From NCBI RefSeq assembly GCF_019399895.1, contig NC_091867.1, forward strand, positions 3,410,001-3,474,000: a DNA stretch of 64,000 nt, in the 5' to 3' direction. The notes below the pieces were generated by a model. It did no database searches, had not been told where the DNA came from, and worked only from the letters and a program-made list of their open reading frames with translations. This DNA comes from Cardiocondyla obscurior (lineage: Eukaryota; Arthropoda; Insecta; Hymenoptera; Formicidae). Below, one piece after another: positions 51,653-64,000 of the stretch. Position 1 is the first letter of the stretch; each line of letters begins with the position of its first letter. The translations under genes were made by a program, and so were the position numbers.

Positions 51653-54600
51653 ATGGCCCCGACGGTGGTGTCCTTTCTGTCGAACGGCACTTACTTGACG
51701 GCCAACTACGATGACATTCTGTCTTCGGAGATCTACTTCAACGACACGTACACGGATGCCCTGGGATCTACGGACATGTCGTCTACCTCGTATCGGGACT
51801 CCCTGTTCGTGGTGATACCGGTGACGATAATTTACGCGGCGATTTTTCTCACGGGCATCATCGGCAACGTCAGCACGTGTATCGTGATTGCGCGCAACAA
51901 GTCAATGCACACAGCCACAAACTATTATCTCTTTAGCCTGGCAGTGTCCGACTTGTTGCTGCTAGTGTCGGGCCTGCCAGCGGAGATGTACTTGGTCTGG
52001 TGCAAGTACCCCTACATCTTCGGCGAGGGGTTCTGCGTGCTACGCGGCCTCGCTTCGGAGACGTCTACGAACGCGTCGGTCCTCACCATCGCCGCTTTCA
52101 CCGTCGAGAGATACGTGGCGATCTGTCATCCGTTCCTCTCGCAAACCCTCTCGAACCTGTCCCGCGCGATCAAGCTGATCCTGGTGATTTGGTTAGTGGC
52201 GTTATTGTTCGCGCTACCGCAAGCCCTGCAGTTCGGCGTAGTGCGGCACCACGATCATCCCGACATGGTGATGTGCACGGTCAAGAGAATCATCGTCAGC
52301 CACTCGTTCGAACTATCCACGTTCCTGTTCTTCGTGATACCGATGTGCCTGATTACGTTTCTCTACGTGCTGATCGGGCTCAAGCTCCGGAAGTCGAATA
52401 TGAGTGTACCGGGTAGAAGCGAGTCGATGAGAAACTGCAGGCACCATCCCGGAAGATCGTCCCGAAGGGTGCTGAAGATGCTAGGTGAGACGAGACGCGA
52501 GACTTTTATGATATTTCCTTCGTTCCATTCGCGATGCTCAGTTTTATTTATATATTTTTGGCACAAAAATTAGAATGGCAAACGGTTGAGATAAATAATT
52601 AAGCTCACGGTTTTCTTTCTTTCTTTTTTTTTTTAATTAATAGATAGAATAAAATTTACCTAACTGTGATTTAAAATAAATAAAAAATTAAACTGCATAT
52701 AAATATTTTATGTAATAAAAACGCGACGACATTGGGCGTTGATCGTTTTATGAGTCATATTGTTTTTACGCGAGAATGCGCGAGCGATTCAGTAAACCGC
52801 AAATAATTATCACACTATTGCAGCTTTGACGCTGTAATAATTGCATGGTTGTTCATATAAATGCGCATTATTATTTCATGATAAATGTGAAGTGTCAATA
52901 CGCTGTGGCAACGGCGACTTCATTAAAACTGCGTTTATTAGAAAATTAATAAACACAGACATAAAATAATCTTTTTTTCGGCACGTTGATAAAATCAGAA
53001 CATTTCTGTAATAAAAGTATACATAAAAGTTTTATATTTTACAGCAAAAGTTTCAAATGTTTAATAAAAAAATATCAATTTATTGGGATCTGTAGGCGTA
53101 TGTGAAGATAAATGCATTTCACAACACAAATTTTATTTTATGCAACGTGCGAATCACTGTTAAACGTTATATGAAAAAAAAAAATTGCTCGTAGTTATAC
53201 TTTATTCAATATTTTAAATATGTTTATTATTAACGCTGAAAATTTTATTTAAAATTCAGATTAAACATGAACGTTTCCCATAGAACTGTTTGGAACTATA
53301 ATATATATTATGGAATTAACACTAAAACCTTACGGGTAAACTCGGTTCAACGCAACGTTATATGCAAAAGAAGATTATCATCTATATCGAGAACATAACG
53401 GTGCACTCCATAACTCCAGCGCTATTTTCACGACTCCGTGAAATTTTGTCAACATTAGAAATAATATCATTAGACGTAATTACGATTTTTTGCTAAATAT
53501 AAGAAATTTATTCTTATTAATTCTTTAAAATTATTCTATTAATTAAATTTATATACATTTTTCTTTTACAACACTACAGACAGAGAATAATTAAATAAAT
53601 ACGATTAATATTTAAATTTCTTAATGATTTAAATAAATAATTTTAATAACGTTTTTGAAAAAAATTAATTGAAATCAAGATTCTAAATCATGTGAATATC
53701 AAGTTCACAATAGCTTCAGCGTTTTAAGCTATTAAAACTAAACGCTAGCGAGTTGGATTAATTCAAGGCTATAAGGCATGTGTAAACATAGCACGATTAT
53801 TCTACTAATTTCCACAGTCCAGCTAATATTAATTTTTATTGCGCAACTAATACTTATTGTTAGTCTTCACCAGTAGCCACGTCGAGCTCTTCTTTTTTTT
53901 TTTTACTTAATATACTATGTTACAAATGACAATTACGAATTAAAATAAGATTTACATTTTCGCTCATAAATCTTAATTGCCTCGTGAAAGTTTCAGATTA
54001 AACTCTAATTAAAATTGCGGCGTTACTTTGAACATAAATTTGAAGTGCGCAGTAAGATGTCGGTCAAGAAAATACTAAATGCTACAAACCAACCCGCGTT
54101 ATTGCATAAATCAATCAATATCAAATTCGTTCTTAATAAAATTACTCGCGCAGTTATCAATCTCCCTCTATTTGTCAAACTGTCAATGTAATTTCTGTAA
54201 CGATAGCTGTTTACAATGTGAAATACGCATCGGTACGAAATAGAGATGTGCGCGTTGCGATTTATTCCAAAAGCAAGAATTGATGCCAAGACAAGAAATC
54301 CTTTAAAAATTGCATTCATTATTCCGAGAAAAAAGAAAAAAAAATTACTGCCCAAATATGTGGTAAATTTCGTAACAACAGCTCGAGGTATAAAAAACGA
54401 TTACGGTGAAATCAGCGAGCGCTATGAAATAGAGACAGCGGCAAATTGCGACTTAGCCCATCTGTTTTTAATTATACACGGAAATTGATATTGATCGACT
54501 AGAAATAGAATGCACGAGCACAGCGTGCAATGCGTAATGGATGTTTAACTTTGTTTCAATTTTTTTAATTTTTAACTTCGCACGGTAGATTTGTGATAGC

Positions 54601-57600
54601 GGCAAGTCACTTTTTTTTTTTAATAAACGTAAGGACGTTATCTGAAATCAATTATTCGCTTTACACGTTTCCAATCATTCTCTTAATTCAGCGTGAATTA
54701 GCAACAGCGTAAAGCGTTACACACGTGTTGGTTAATCATGCATAAAAAAATAAAAATAAAAAAAGAAGATATGAAAGCAATGCACGGTTGATTGTTTCGT
54801 TACACAACGTGATAACCGGGCTCAGGTGGGCAAACTCTGTCCGAACTTATTTTGCAGAGCATGCCAATGCATCTGCATACATTATATATTTACGATGCTG
54901 CATGTTGCGTTATTTCTCTGAGCAAATAGATCTTTCGCGCGGATATTTCCGTATTGAATGTGTAAAGTCTCTCTCTCTTTCTCTGTTCCCGCGCAAAAGC
55001 CCGACTCCGTTTTTTTCACGATCAATACTTTTTTATTGGATAATTAACCGCTGTTTAACTCCACAATTTAAATCAAGATTAATTGCACAGTAAAAAGAAA
55101 AAGTAATAAAGTAGACAAGTGCGCAAATTGATCGATTACCGACAAATATCCGTCCGAATTATACCCACTTTTACGATTTCCACGTGACGATACAATCATC
55201 AAGATTAATTCCAAGTATAAATTTTTTTCTCTTAGTCGAACGTAAAATTCCGGTCTGATAAACTATTGCCTTGCCTTGGTAAAGGTTTGCTACTTCGCGG
55301 AGAAAAAATTAATATTATTTGTCTGATGTTTTATAACATCAGTTTCAGTGATCGTGTAACTGTGGCTTTGTTTAATTCAACATTAGGCATTCTCTTCCTG
55401 AAATATTTGATAAAGTTCACGTTTAAGACATTAGGAATTTATATTCCCTCTTTTTTTATTATGCACATATGTATATCTTTGAACGAACGACGTGTTCGTA
55501 TCCTGAAGAAATGTGCCGATAGCATAAGCCATCAAAGTTCTTTCATGCTACATATTATTTGCTTTAATTTGAACATGCCTCTTCACGGTATAATAAAAAT
55601 ACTACGCAAAGAAGAGTCTATCTCTTTTTGTCTCTTTGTATATTATCGTTACACGTTTTATTCAATATATTCAATATACTTCTGCCTTCAATTTAAAACA
55701 GTATTTTAGTTTTTACGGTATGGATGTTCGTTTTCAATTAGCGAAATGTTACGCATACACATACGTTCTTCCGTGTGTATTGTATTTTATGAGGTGCCAT
55801 CAGAAACGAATGAGCGAGTTTAAGGTCGCATTTGGATTTGCCGCGATGCATTGAGTCGACACGCCGTACTTCAAAGTAAATTGTGTGTAAACATATGTAG
55901 AATATCCCGGTAGAGAGTGCGGCATTCCAAAGTACATTTATTTGCATACAGCTTATCTTGAATACATTGTTGTATGAGAGACGACACAACTCGTCGTGCC
56001 GAATTAAATACAACGCGGATCTAAAGCTCGCGATGTCTCGCTCCTAACTGTAATTACACTTCGTGCCCCTTTCTTTTTTTTTTTTTCCCTCCGTCCATTT
56101 CGAATTACTCTCGCCGTAGAATGGGCTTGCGCGCGCCGAAACGATTTCATGAAAAATCCGGAGAGTTTAACACCTGCGCTGCGAAGTCAATTCACCTGAA
56201 TTGTTCGATCATTGGAAAATTCCGAACAGCAGATATGTAGATAGCGCGGACGTGGACGCTGTTATGCTTTAATCTTGCGTGCGAGTATGCTTTAATCAGA
56301 CCAACTTCTAACCGTCAGGTTCAAATAAATAAAGCAATCAACGTGATGGTTGCGCTATAATCACATACGCGAATAACATGAAAAATACTATGTTCTACGT
56401 GCATTACGACGGACAGATGAGGACATATTTAATTTCATTTTACTGCCACGTGAAAAATTGAAGGCGGCGGATTCCAGCCGACGTTACTCAGCAAAGTAGG
56501 TTGGTTGTTGAATACGTACCGCTGAGGTCTTTTTAATTATGCATTGCTAACAATTCATTACTTCAATTATTAATTAATTATTTTTCTAATAAACATTTAA
56601 TACATTTAAATTGGCGTTGTATGAATCTATCGTCCCTGATAAATAATTTACGTGTGTATGAAATTTATTCGCGACGGCAAAACTAATATTTGCAATAAAG
56701 AAATTAATGAGGCGCGAGCCTTATTTGCCCTTTCACGCCCTTGGACACGTAATGTTCTCGTAAGGGTTAACGTAACAGAAATGTCTTTCTATAGTCGCGT
56801 TTATCATTCGATCGCGTGCGATGAGGTATCGGCTAGTAAAACGCGATCAACGTGCAATTATCGAAGACACACGCTGTGCAAAAGAAATTACATTTTATCG
56901 ATACAACACCGAAAGCTTCTTTCATCCAATTAACTTTTTTATTCTGTTCATCACGACAAGGACCTCTCCCGTGATAGGCGCGATAAAAGTTAACCGATTG
57001 CGTTAAAGATAAACCTAATTAGAGAACATCCGAATAGAATCTAATTAAATATCGATCATAACTTTTAACGTAACAACGACTCATGTATCATCGCGGGGAG
57101 GAGCGCATGCAAAGTAAGAGAGCGTAAAGAAGTTTCCGCGGGTTGCTCCTCGATTTTTAGTTTGCTTGTTTCATCGTCGACTTTTCTTTTCTTCATAAAG
57201 CTCTATCAAAGTCGCCCCGAGTGTACAATTATATCAAAGTCGCAAGAAAGAAATCGCCCGATAATTATCGGAAAGCACTTCTGGACAATATTCGCCGATG
57301 ATCGATACGGGCACGACGATGCACTAAGATGTCGCGTTTATAAGAATGCCGTCTCGTGCAATTTCTTCGCGCCATGGTGTCGCGAAAGACGGCAGGATCT
57401 CCGATCTTACTCTATTATTTTGTCGTAGCGCGGGAAAACGTGGACGCGTGATACGTTCACGACTTACTGCCCCGATGAATGGAAGCACGCGATAAAACGG
57501 ATGAAACGTTAATCTCTAGTGGGAAAGATTATTCAGAAAAATCTACAACCGCAAGTTGCAATTAGTTTGTTAGTATGTCGATCTACATCTCGGTGAACGT

Positions 57601-60600
57601 GCGCCCTTACACGGCTTTCATTCAATAACATCATATGATCCTAACGACTGCGAAAAGCAGTTATGCCGCTCGTATCACACTGCTGACTTTTAATTAAACT
57701 TTTGATTAAACTGTTTGACTGAAACGGAATTACCGGCGCAGTTTACATTGGAAAGTTATATTATTATTTAATATATATGTATACATGTATGATAGTTCTA
57801 TATCTTATGTATACAGGGTCTGTAGTTTAACAGGCCGTCTAAAATTATATAATATGTAATATAAGAAATATTGACGACGCTCCATTAATTAAGACAAAGC
57901 AAAAATAGTTCTCGAATCAAATATCTCGCTACGAAGCTCATTCATTATCAACCACAAAGATTGAATATCCATCACATTTTATCACACGTAATGTGTACAT
58001 TAAATCCGACATATAATAACAGATTTATTTTGTTGAACATATATGCGACTGCCAATTAATTGATTGAATTTCTATAATAGGCGTAAATTAGTCGTCATAA
58101 ACAGGGCTGCTTATCCATTCTCATCAGTACACATCTCGCATTGTCTCATTTGACAGGATATAGATTTAAAAATAAAAAAAAAAAATAAAAAATTTTTTGC
58201 GAGAGAAAGAAAATACTGCTTTTAATACAAATCAAAAGCGTCTTTAATTCTTTCAATAAAATTTCTGTTACCACGGAGTCGGCTACAGATTTCTTATAAA
58301 ACGCAAGTGATTGCCGCCCACGATCGTCGGTGCAAAATGAGGAATATATTTCACGCGTCTGAATATTCAATGCGCGTTCCCGATTTTTCTCGCGTTTGTT
58401 GATCGGTAGTTGAAAAATACGAGGATGTCATCCGGAAGAAGACTAATCCGTGTCCACAACATAAATCGCCGTCGGTTTTCTATAATGATAAAAGGGACGA
58501 ATCGCGAAAGCACGTCACGAAAGTGGATAACCATCAGCGTCAAATGAAATAGAGGGATGCTTTATGCGCGGATGTTTTTTTAAGATACCATGTGGGTCAT
58601 GAGAGATGTTCATTTTCGGCGGCTCGAGTGGCCGAACTTGGTTATCGTCGCAGTTCTGAGCCCTCGAAGCTAATACTTCAGGAAACCAATATTTAATTTA
58701 GTAATTTAAGCCGTCTATTAGTAAAAGATGGGCGATTCTTAACGCAAATATTTAAAGAAAACGTTGTATAGATATAACACCTTATTTCTTAGTATACATA
58801 TATTACATTTCTCACCTTTTTCATGTATTTATCAAGAAAATTCTGCCCGTATCTGGAACGCGTACGAATTTTTGTAAAGACTCTGCAAAAGCGAATAAGA
58901 ATATGCGAATATGTATAATATGAAGATTTGCAATTAATGCAATTTTAAATATAAAAATAAGAGGCGCAATTTATCTGCGGTCTCTAAGACGAAATTAAAG
59001 CACGAGAAATCGATACAATAACTGGCTTGACTTAGAAAGAAAAATGGAAAGGAAACATACGAGATAGAGATAGATTGCACTTGGACGAATGTTACTCTAT
59101 CTTGGCAGCGTCTGTGTAAGCGAATGGATCTCTTATGACGGTGATTTTTCCAACAATATTTTTTTTATATATTATTCATCTCGCGCAACGTGGGTTGCAT
59201 GAAATAAAAAATACCCTTTTTTTATTACGATCGACTTGCGAACTGTTATTGTTTGTACTGACGTGAGACGCACATGCACGAAGATTAATAATTCTTTCAT
59301 AAAAAGAAAGGACCTCTCGCAATGAAAAAAGAATAATGAAGTTCGATAATCGTTGAAATTTTAATAAATTTAGTTGTTTATAAAAGTCTAATGATGTAGT
59401 TCGCAATAAAAAAAGAAAAAAATACGCGTATTATATGTATAACGTCTTCAATTACTTCATCATATCATGTAATTCATTATATCATTAATACCCATCAGTA
59501 ATTTTGTAATAAAGCTCTCAATGGAAAATTACAATTCAAATAATATGATATAATTTATAATAATGTGAATATACTCTGCATATCACTTCCACATGTTTGT
59601 ATATATCATTTGTCTGACCTGATCAATTGTGGTTTATTGCATTCAAATAACTGATAATGCTTCCAAAAACTCCACGAACTACATTAGTCTAAAGTTGTTT
59701 TGGTCACGTCGAATATAATTAAAAAAAAAAAAAAAAAGTAAACAGTAATATCTTCAAAACTTTTATCAAAATGAAAACGCGAAGCGTGGTAACGAGTGCG
59801 TGATAATATATCTGTTACTTTACTTTTGCTCAGTTTATTACTAATTATCGAACGTGTAATGAAGAAGTTAAAAATAATCAAGTTATCAATTTTATTCATA
59901 TCGTCTGATTCAATTCTATAAGCCAATTAATTGCTGAATATGGCATGTTCTGATTGTAAGTACGTAACGAGAAATACCTATTACACATCAGACAGCAAAA
60001 AAAAAAAAAAAAAACCTGTTTTTCCGTCAAGATGTTGTTAATTAATTTCGTATTATGTAAATAAGTCTATCTACCGTTCGTGTGCTCTCCGTCCATTACC
60101 TGTTTCATTTATATAAAAGTATCGCACTCGTATCTAAGATCTAATTACTCTACAAAATATATATATTTCTCGGAGAATGGTTATTTAGTAAATCAGAGAT
60201 AAATACGCCTCGTTAAAGTTCTCTTGCACTTACAAAACATTATTCCGTGCGATAATTCAGAAGAATTTTCCCATTATAAAATAAATTTAAAACGGGCTGG
60301 TCGAATGATATGCAGTCATTATGCTCCGGTGTATCTCACATACACATTTATATCGTGTTGATAATGGAAATACCGTCGACGCAAGTTTAATGAGGTCAAC
60401 CCTTCAATCCACGTGTCCCATTATGACGTACTCAATCATTAGAATTGCCAAAACTTTATGTGAACTTTGGTTTCTTGTAACAGGATTTTTACATTAAACT
60501 CCGTATCGAGCGTATTAGATGTAATCAAAAATAAAAGCGCGCATTAATCACAAATGACACAAAGCATTGCGCAAATGATGTTGAGCATTTGTCATACACC

Positions 60601-63600
60601 CATGACTTTCTTCCCCTAACAAAAAAAAAATGTGCGAACAAATGAAACGAAAATTGGTCGCATAAAGGAAGCTTTCATTTCCTGTTTTCTATCACGTCAT
60701 GTAACGCACGTCAGGTGTTAAGATAATCACGTTTTAAGATCTTCCTTTCCTATGCAGTACTTTTATTGTCAAAATATAATTTTACCATTAAAAGGCTTTC
60801 GTGATTAAAATTAATATACTTTCGTAAAATATTAGTAATTAAAATAATTTGGATAAAAATGTAGAGAATTTATATTTTTATTTATTTTTTTCATATTTTT
60901 ACCTTGTAATAAGATATAAATAAGACTGGAAAGATTAGAAGCTATACTGAAAAGTTGCATAATGTTATAATCATGAACAATTGTTCGTAATGATACTTGT
61001 ACGAAATAATAGACAACAGGTAGAAGTAATATGATATAATAACATCTGATAGGAATAATTACGTATAAGCGCTATTCGTTGCATATAGATTTCTTTTCGC
61101 ATGATAATCAAGTGGTTCAAAGTCTTAAACGTTATTTGCAAAGGAAAATACGCAAACTGGAAAAATCCAAAGACCACAATAGACGATTTCCTTTGTAGAT
61201 GAGATATAATCATCGTTATTCTTTAAATATAATCCGTATCTCAACAAACTGGAGTTACAAGTATAAGATTTATATTATACTTATCGCTGCTAAAATTAAT
61301 AAGAGATTCTCTTACTCCGTTTGCGCATCTCAAATTTTCTCTTTCCGACACGTGTCACAAATTTAATTAGTCTTACAATTTTACGATACTGTTTCACATT
61401 TACCGTTTTGTAGTAATTTTTACCAAGCAAATATTAAAGAACAATATAATCCAATGCAATTGCAAAAATAGCAGTGCAATAAAATATTTTGGTTTTTTGT
61501 TACGAGCAATGTAATTATTTAAGCGAGTACTTTTTGGAACGTAAAAAAAATAAATAAATAAATAAATAAAAGCTGACCCGAGAGTCTGTTAAACTTGCAC
61601 AGCACGAATGAAACAGGCTTTCGATAGAGCTCTTTGTAAAAAAAAACCTATATGACAAAATCAATACCAAAAAATTACAGTGTAGTAACTTTAAATGTAC
61701 AAACAATATTTTCATCATGATCGCGGATGTACTTTTGTTTTCGAATCGACGGTTCGCACACGCGATCGTGGTATATCGAATAACTTTATATGCGATTAAA
61801 AAAAAAAGATTGCATTGATCAATACCAAAAATAAATAACGATAAACAGAAATTATAAAATATAATAAAAAAAAGTTTAGTTATTAAATTTATAAATGGTT
61901 GCACACTGAAAAATTCAATTACAAAACAATTTAGTATAATATCCTTCTTGCGTAAAGAACAATTTCCATAAAAATGCACGAGCTATTAATGCAATGGAAA
62001 ATGCACTGGTCACTCTGCGATACGCTTTACGACGTACTTAAATAGAAGTTCAAAGTGCGACAGTGTGGTCTACATTAGCGATTTCCGCGGAAAGCGATAT
62101 AACACAGTAATAAATTGTGTTAACTTTTATTAATATAAATTTCAATGTGCATTTGATGGAATTTAATTGTATCAACTCCGCACGTCCTTTCTAATGTAAG
62201 TTATTAATCTCTCTCTCTGTATCTCCCTCTCTCTCTATGATATTTCAAATGTGTTATTCCGCAGATCACCATTTCGCAGAATAGATCTTTGATCTCACGA
62301 AAATATTAAAATTATTCAATGCCATCTACTTTGATCTCCGCTATTAAAAGTAAAGTATTTAGTATTTGTCGACTTGGTGTACTTGGCTCATATTTATAGT
62401 GCGAAAATGATAATGTTTTTTACACGTGTTCGTCCCTGACACTTGGTTCAATATACTATTAATCTTCGTCACTTGATGTATTTAAACAAGCGTTTCTTTT
62501 TTTTTAATCGTTAATTATAAATGCATTATATTTACTAATAGTCATTGTGCTGTGCATAAAAACGAGAATAATTTAATGCATTTATTACAAAAATGTGAAG
62601 TAACCAACAATATATCATTTCTACCTGACTCTTATACGTTTTTTATATTATATATGTTTGTTACAGTTGCTGTAGTGATAGCATTCTTCATATGCTGGGC
62701 CCCGTTTCACGTACAACGATTGATCGCTATATATGGTACTAATACGGAAGACCACATCACATCAAACGGCCCGTGGATGGAATTCCTCTACCTTCTAATG
62801 ACCTACGTGTCAGGTGTTTTTTATTACGTCTCCACGACGATCAATCCAATCCTTTACAATATTATGTCAAACAAATTCCGCATGGCGTTTATGGTAAGCA
62901 ATCCAGAAAGTTAATATTTTATTTTACTAATGAAAAGTTGTATAAAAATTTTAAATTTAAATCTAGATTTAATAACGACAATTTAAATAAAGTTCTTTGT
63001 TTAATGCGTATCACGGAGCAAATGTTGGTATATTAATAAATATATTGCAGCCAGAATGACTTTCAAAATTTATATATTTTAGTAAATTAGAGCTTTTCTA
63101 ATTATCGCTGTCGCTCGTAAATTGCTATTTTTAAATAACGTAAGATAAGATGTATTTTGCCTATTATAAACGAGTCGAGTCTGGTCCATTCCAGGAGACA
63201 TTATCGAAGAGCTTCAGACTTCCTGGATTACCAGCGCGTAACGAGCAACGATCCTATTCTAGCCTGTCGCGATCCCAGCAAAGGACGATCGGTGCTTACG
63301 GCTCAAGGATAGCGGTACCCGATGGAGCGTCCGGTATAATTGCCGACAGCATGGAGGGTTCGGGGAATTCCATAGAAGAGATCCAGAAACGACCCATAAA
63401 TAACCAGGAAAATCTACCGATGTCCATCAACATCCCGGAGACTGCGCGGACGAATTCGATCGAGGATGGACACGCAAAAGAAACGAGGAACAACAACGAC
63501 CTGCCGACGAAGAATAATTTGCGAGTCTCGCCTAACAGACACCACAAAGATCGACCTATTCGCAGAAATCAAGAGACTTCGTGGACAAAAACAACGAGCT

Positions 63601-63803
63601 ACAAAAGTGTATCCAACATCGGCAGTTCCGAGAAAAAATGGTGGAGATTTTTGAAGTGGTTGCCCGGATTGAAGGTCCTCAGGTTTCCCAAAGGATCGAC
63701 CATGCCCGAGGATCGTGTGTTCGATGAGACTGGGAATCCCCGAGAGGAACTATCGATGACGATGTGGAATATCCACGATAACAACGAACAGCGACCCGTA
63801 TAA
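51653..63803 (+). CDS. PK-R: Pyrokinin/PBAN-type neuropeptide receptor (class A GPCR)
   Basis: Exons 51653-52484, 62667-62893 and 63195-63803 (phases 1 and 0) give 555 residues. The ATG is the first after an in-frame TAA at 51575 and has a good context (GCGATGG). The N-terminus has N-glycosylation sites (NGT 11, NDT 30). Visible hallmarks: GNVSTCIVI in TM1, SLAVSDLLLLVSGLP in TM2, Cys128 and Cys208, ERYVAICHPF (ERY 152-154) in TM3, FALPQALQFG in TM4, FFICWAPFHVQRL in TM6, NPILYN (337-342) in TM7, then a tail of about 200 residues. LRGLASETSTNASVLTI and KMLVAVV fit pyrokinin rather than CAPA receptors, though that choice is from memory. Such receptors bind FXPRL-amide peptides and usually signal through Gq and calcium; in ants PBAN-type peptide triggers trail pheromone synthesis. 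Confidence 0.92.
54968..54984. repeat. (CT)n microsatellite
   Basis: CT-rich simple repeat with small interruptions in the receptor intron. Confidence 0.8.
61548..61570. repeat. (AAAT)n microsatellite
   Basis: About five to six AAAT units in the receptor intron. Confidence 0.85.
62208..62237. repeat. (CT)n microsatellite, interrupted
   Basis: CT units split by GTATCTCC, about 430 bases upstream of the TM6 exon. Confidence 0.85.
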
Positions 63804-64000
63804 ACCTACGCGTACTCTCACGTTCTGAATCCTCAAAAAGACTGATATTTTTTTATGCATTAATCGATTTCTACATTATTCTTTCGACGATGTCCTTTTA
63901 TTTGCCTAATGACCCGATGGATATGACGATAACATTGTATGATGTGTCATGACCGTAACGGCGATCTAAAAGCAAGATCGTTCAGTTAAAACATTTCTTT
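63804..64000 (+). other. Receptor 3'UTR, running off the window
   Basis: Follows the stop TAA. No AATAAA is visible before the window ends, so the transcript end probably lies beyond it. Confidence 0.6.

Larger units (their letters stand above)
52485..62666 (+). other. Receptor intron 1 (10.2 kb)
   Basis: The intron separates TM1-TM5 plus loop 3 from TM6-TM7 (CTAG/GTGAGA … TTACAG/TTGCTG, phase 1). It is AT-rich, with many A/T runs and short simple repeats. No gene, RNA or intact transposon was recognised. AATAAA motifs occur soon after the donor, for example at 52649-52654. Confidence 0.8.

Noticed and set aside
55266..55709. 147-residue open frame on the plus strand in the receptor intron
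   Set aside because: It starts at TTG, is rich in Phe, Ile and Tyr as expected from AT-rich DNA, and has no recognisable domain.
57811..57840. TACAGGGTCTGTAGTTTAAC, resembling a transposon end
   Set aside because: No matching inverted end or transposase remnant was found nearby. It could be a degraded solo end, but this cannot be supported without a repeat search.
1..64000. CRISPR arrays, bacterial operons or an exotic defence system
   Set aside because: No direct-repeat/spacer pattern or prokaryotic coding density. The window is intron-rich insect DNA.

Overview
The window is nuclear DNA from an insect. It has GT-AG introns of very different lengths, an AT-rich background with many poly(A/T) tracts and microsatellites, and four recognisable animal genes. 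Their protein style, recalled from memory and not searched, fits a hymenopteran, most likely an ant. The species cannot be read from the sequence. All gene models below were built by hand from translated exons, splice sites and matching intron phases.

Layout: (1) 204-9829, minus strand: a complete nudel-type mosaic serine protease in 25 coding segments, about 2034 residues. It has a membrane anchor, a Ser/Thr-rich stem, LDLa and SRCR-like modules, an active trypsin domain and a second, dead one. (2) 9.9-18.5 kb: AT-rich divergent intergenic DNA with one unexplained coding-like stretch touching the nudel start. (3) 18582-47991, plus strand: a complete neutral ceramidase in 14 coding exons, 714 residues. 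(4) 24768-27727, minus strand: an RR-2 cuticular protein gene in 3 coding exons, 179 residues, nested inside the 21.3-kb sixth coding intron of the ceramidase and carrying its own TATA/Initiator promoter. (5) 47992-51652: intergenic, with a GC-rich block just upstream of the next gene. (6) 51653-63803, plus strand: a pyrokinin/PBAN-type neuropeptide GPCR in 3 coding exons, 555 residues, split by a 10.2-kb intron before TM6. The window ends in its 3'UTR.

The genes do not form one pathway. Nudel acts on the eggshell and the embryonic dorsoventral protease cascade, ceramidase in sphingolipid turnover, the RR-2 protein in chitin-protein cuticle, and the receptor in FXPRL-amide peptide signalling. 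I found no prokaryotic elements, CRISPR array, rRNA, convincing tRNA or intact transposon. The most interesting observations are: the internal repeat architecture of the nudel protein, supported by a shared intron position; its intron-split start codon next to a second putative stop/AATAAA; the promoter-bearing nested cuticle gene; a 178-bp tandem duplication; and the unusual C-tail of the receptor.
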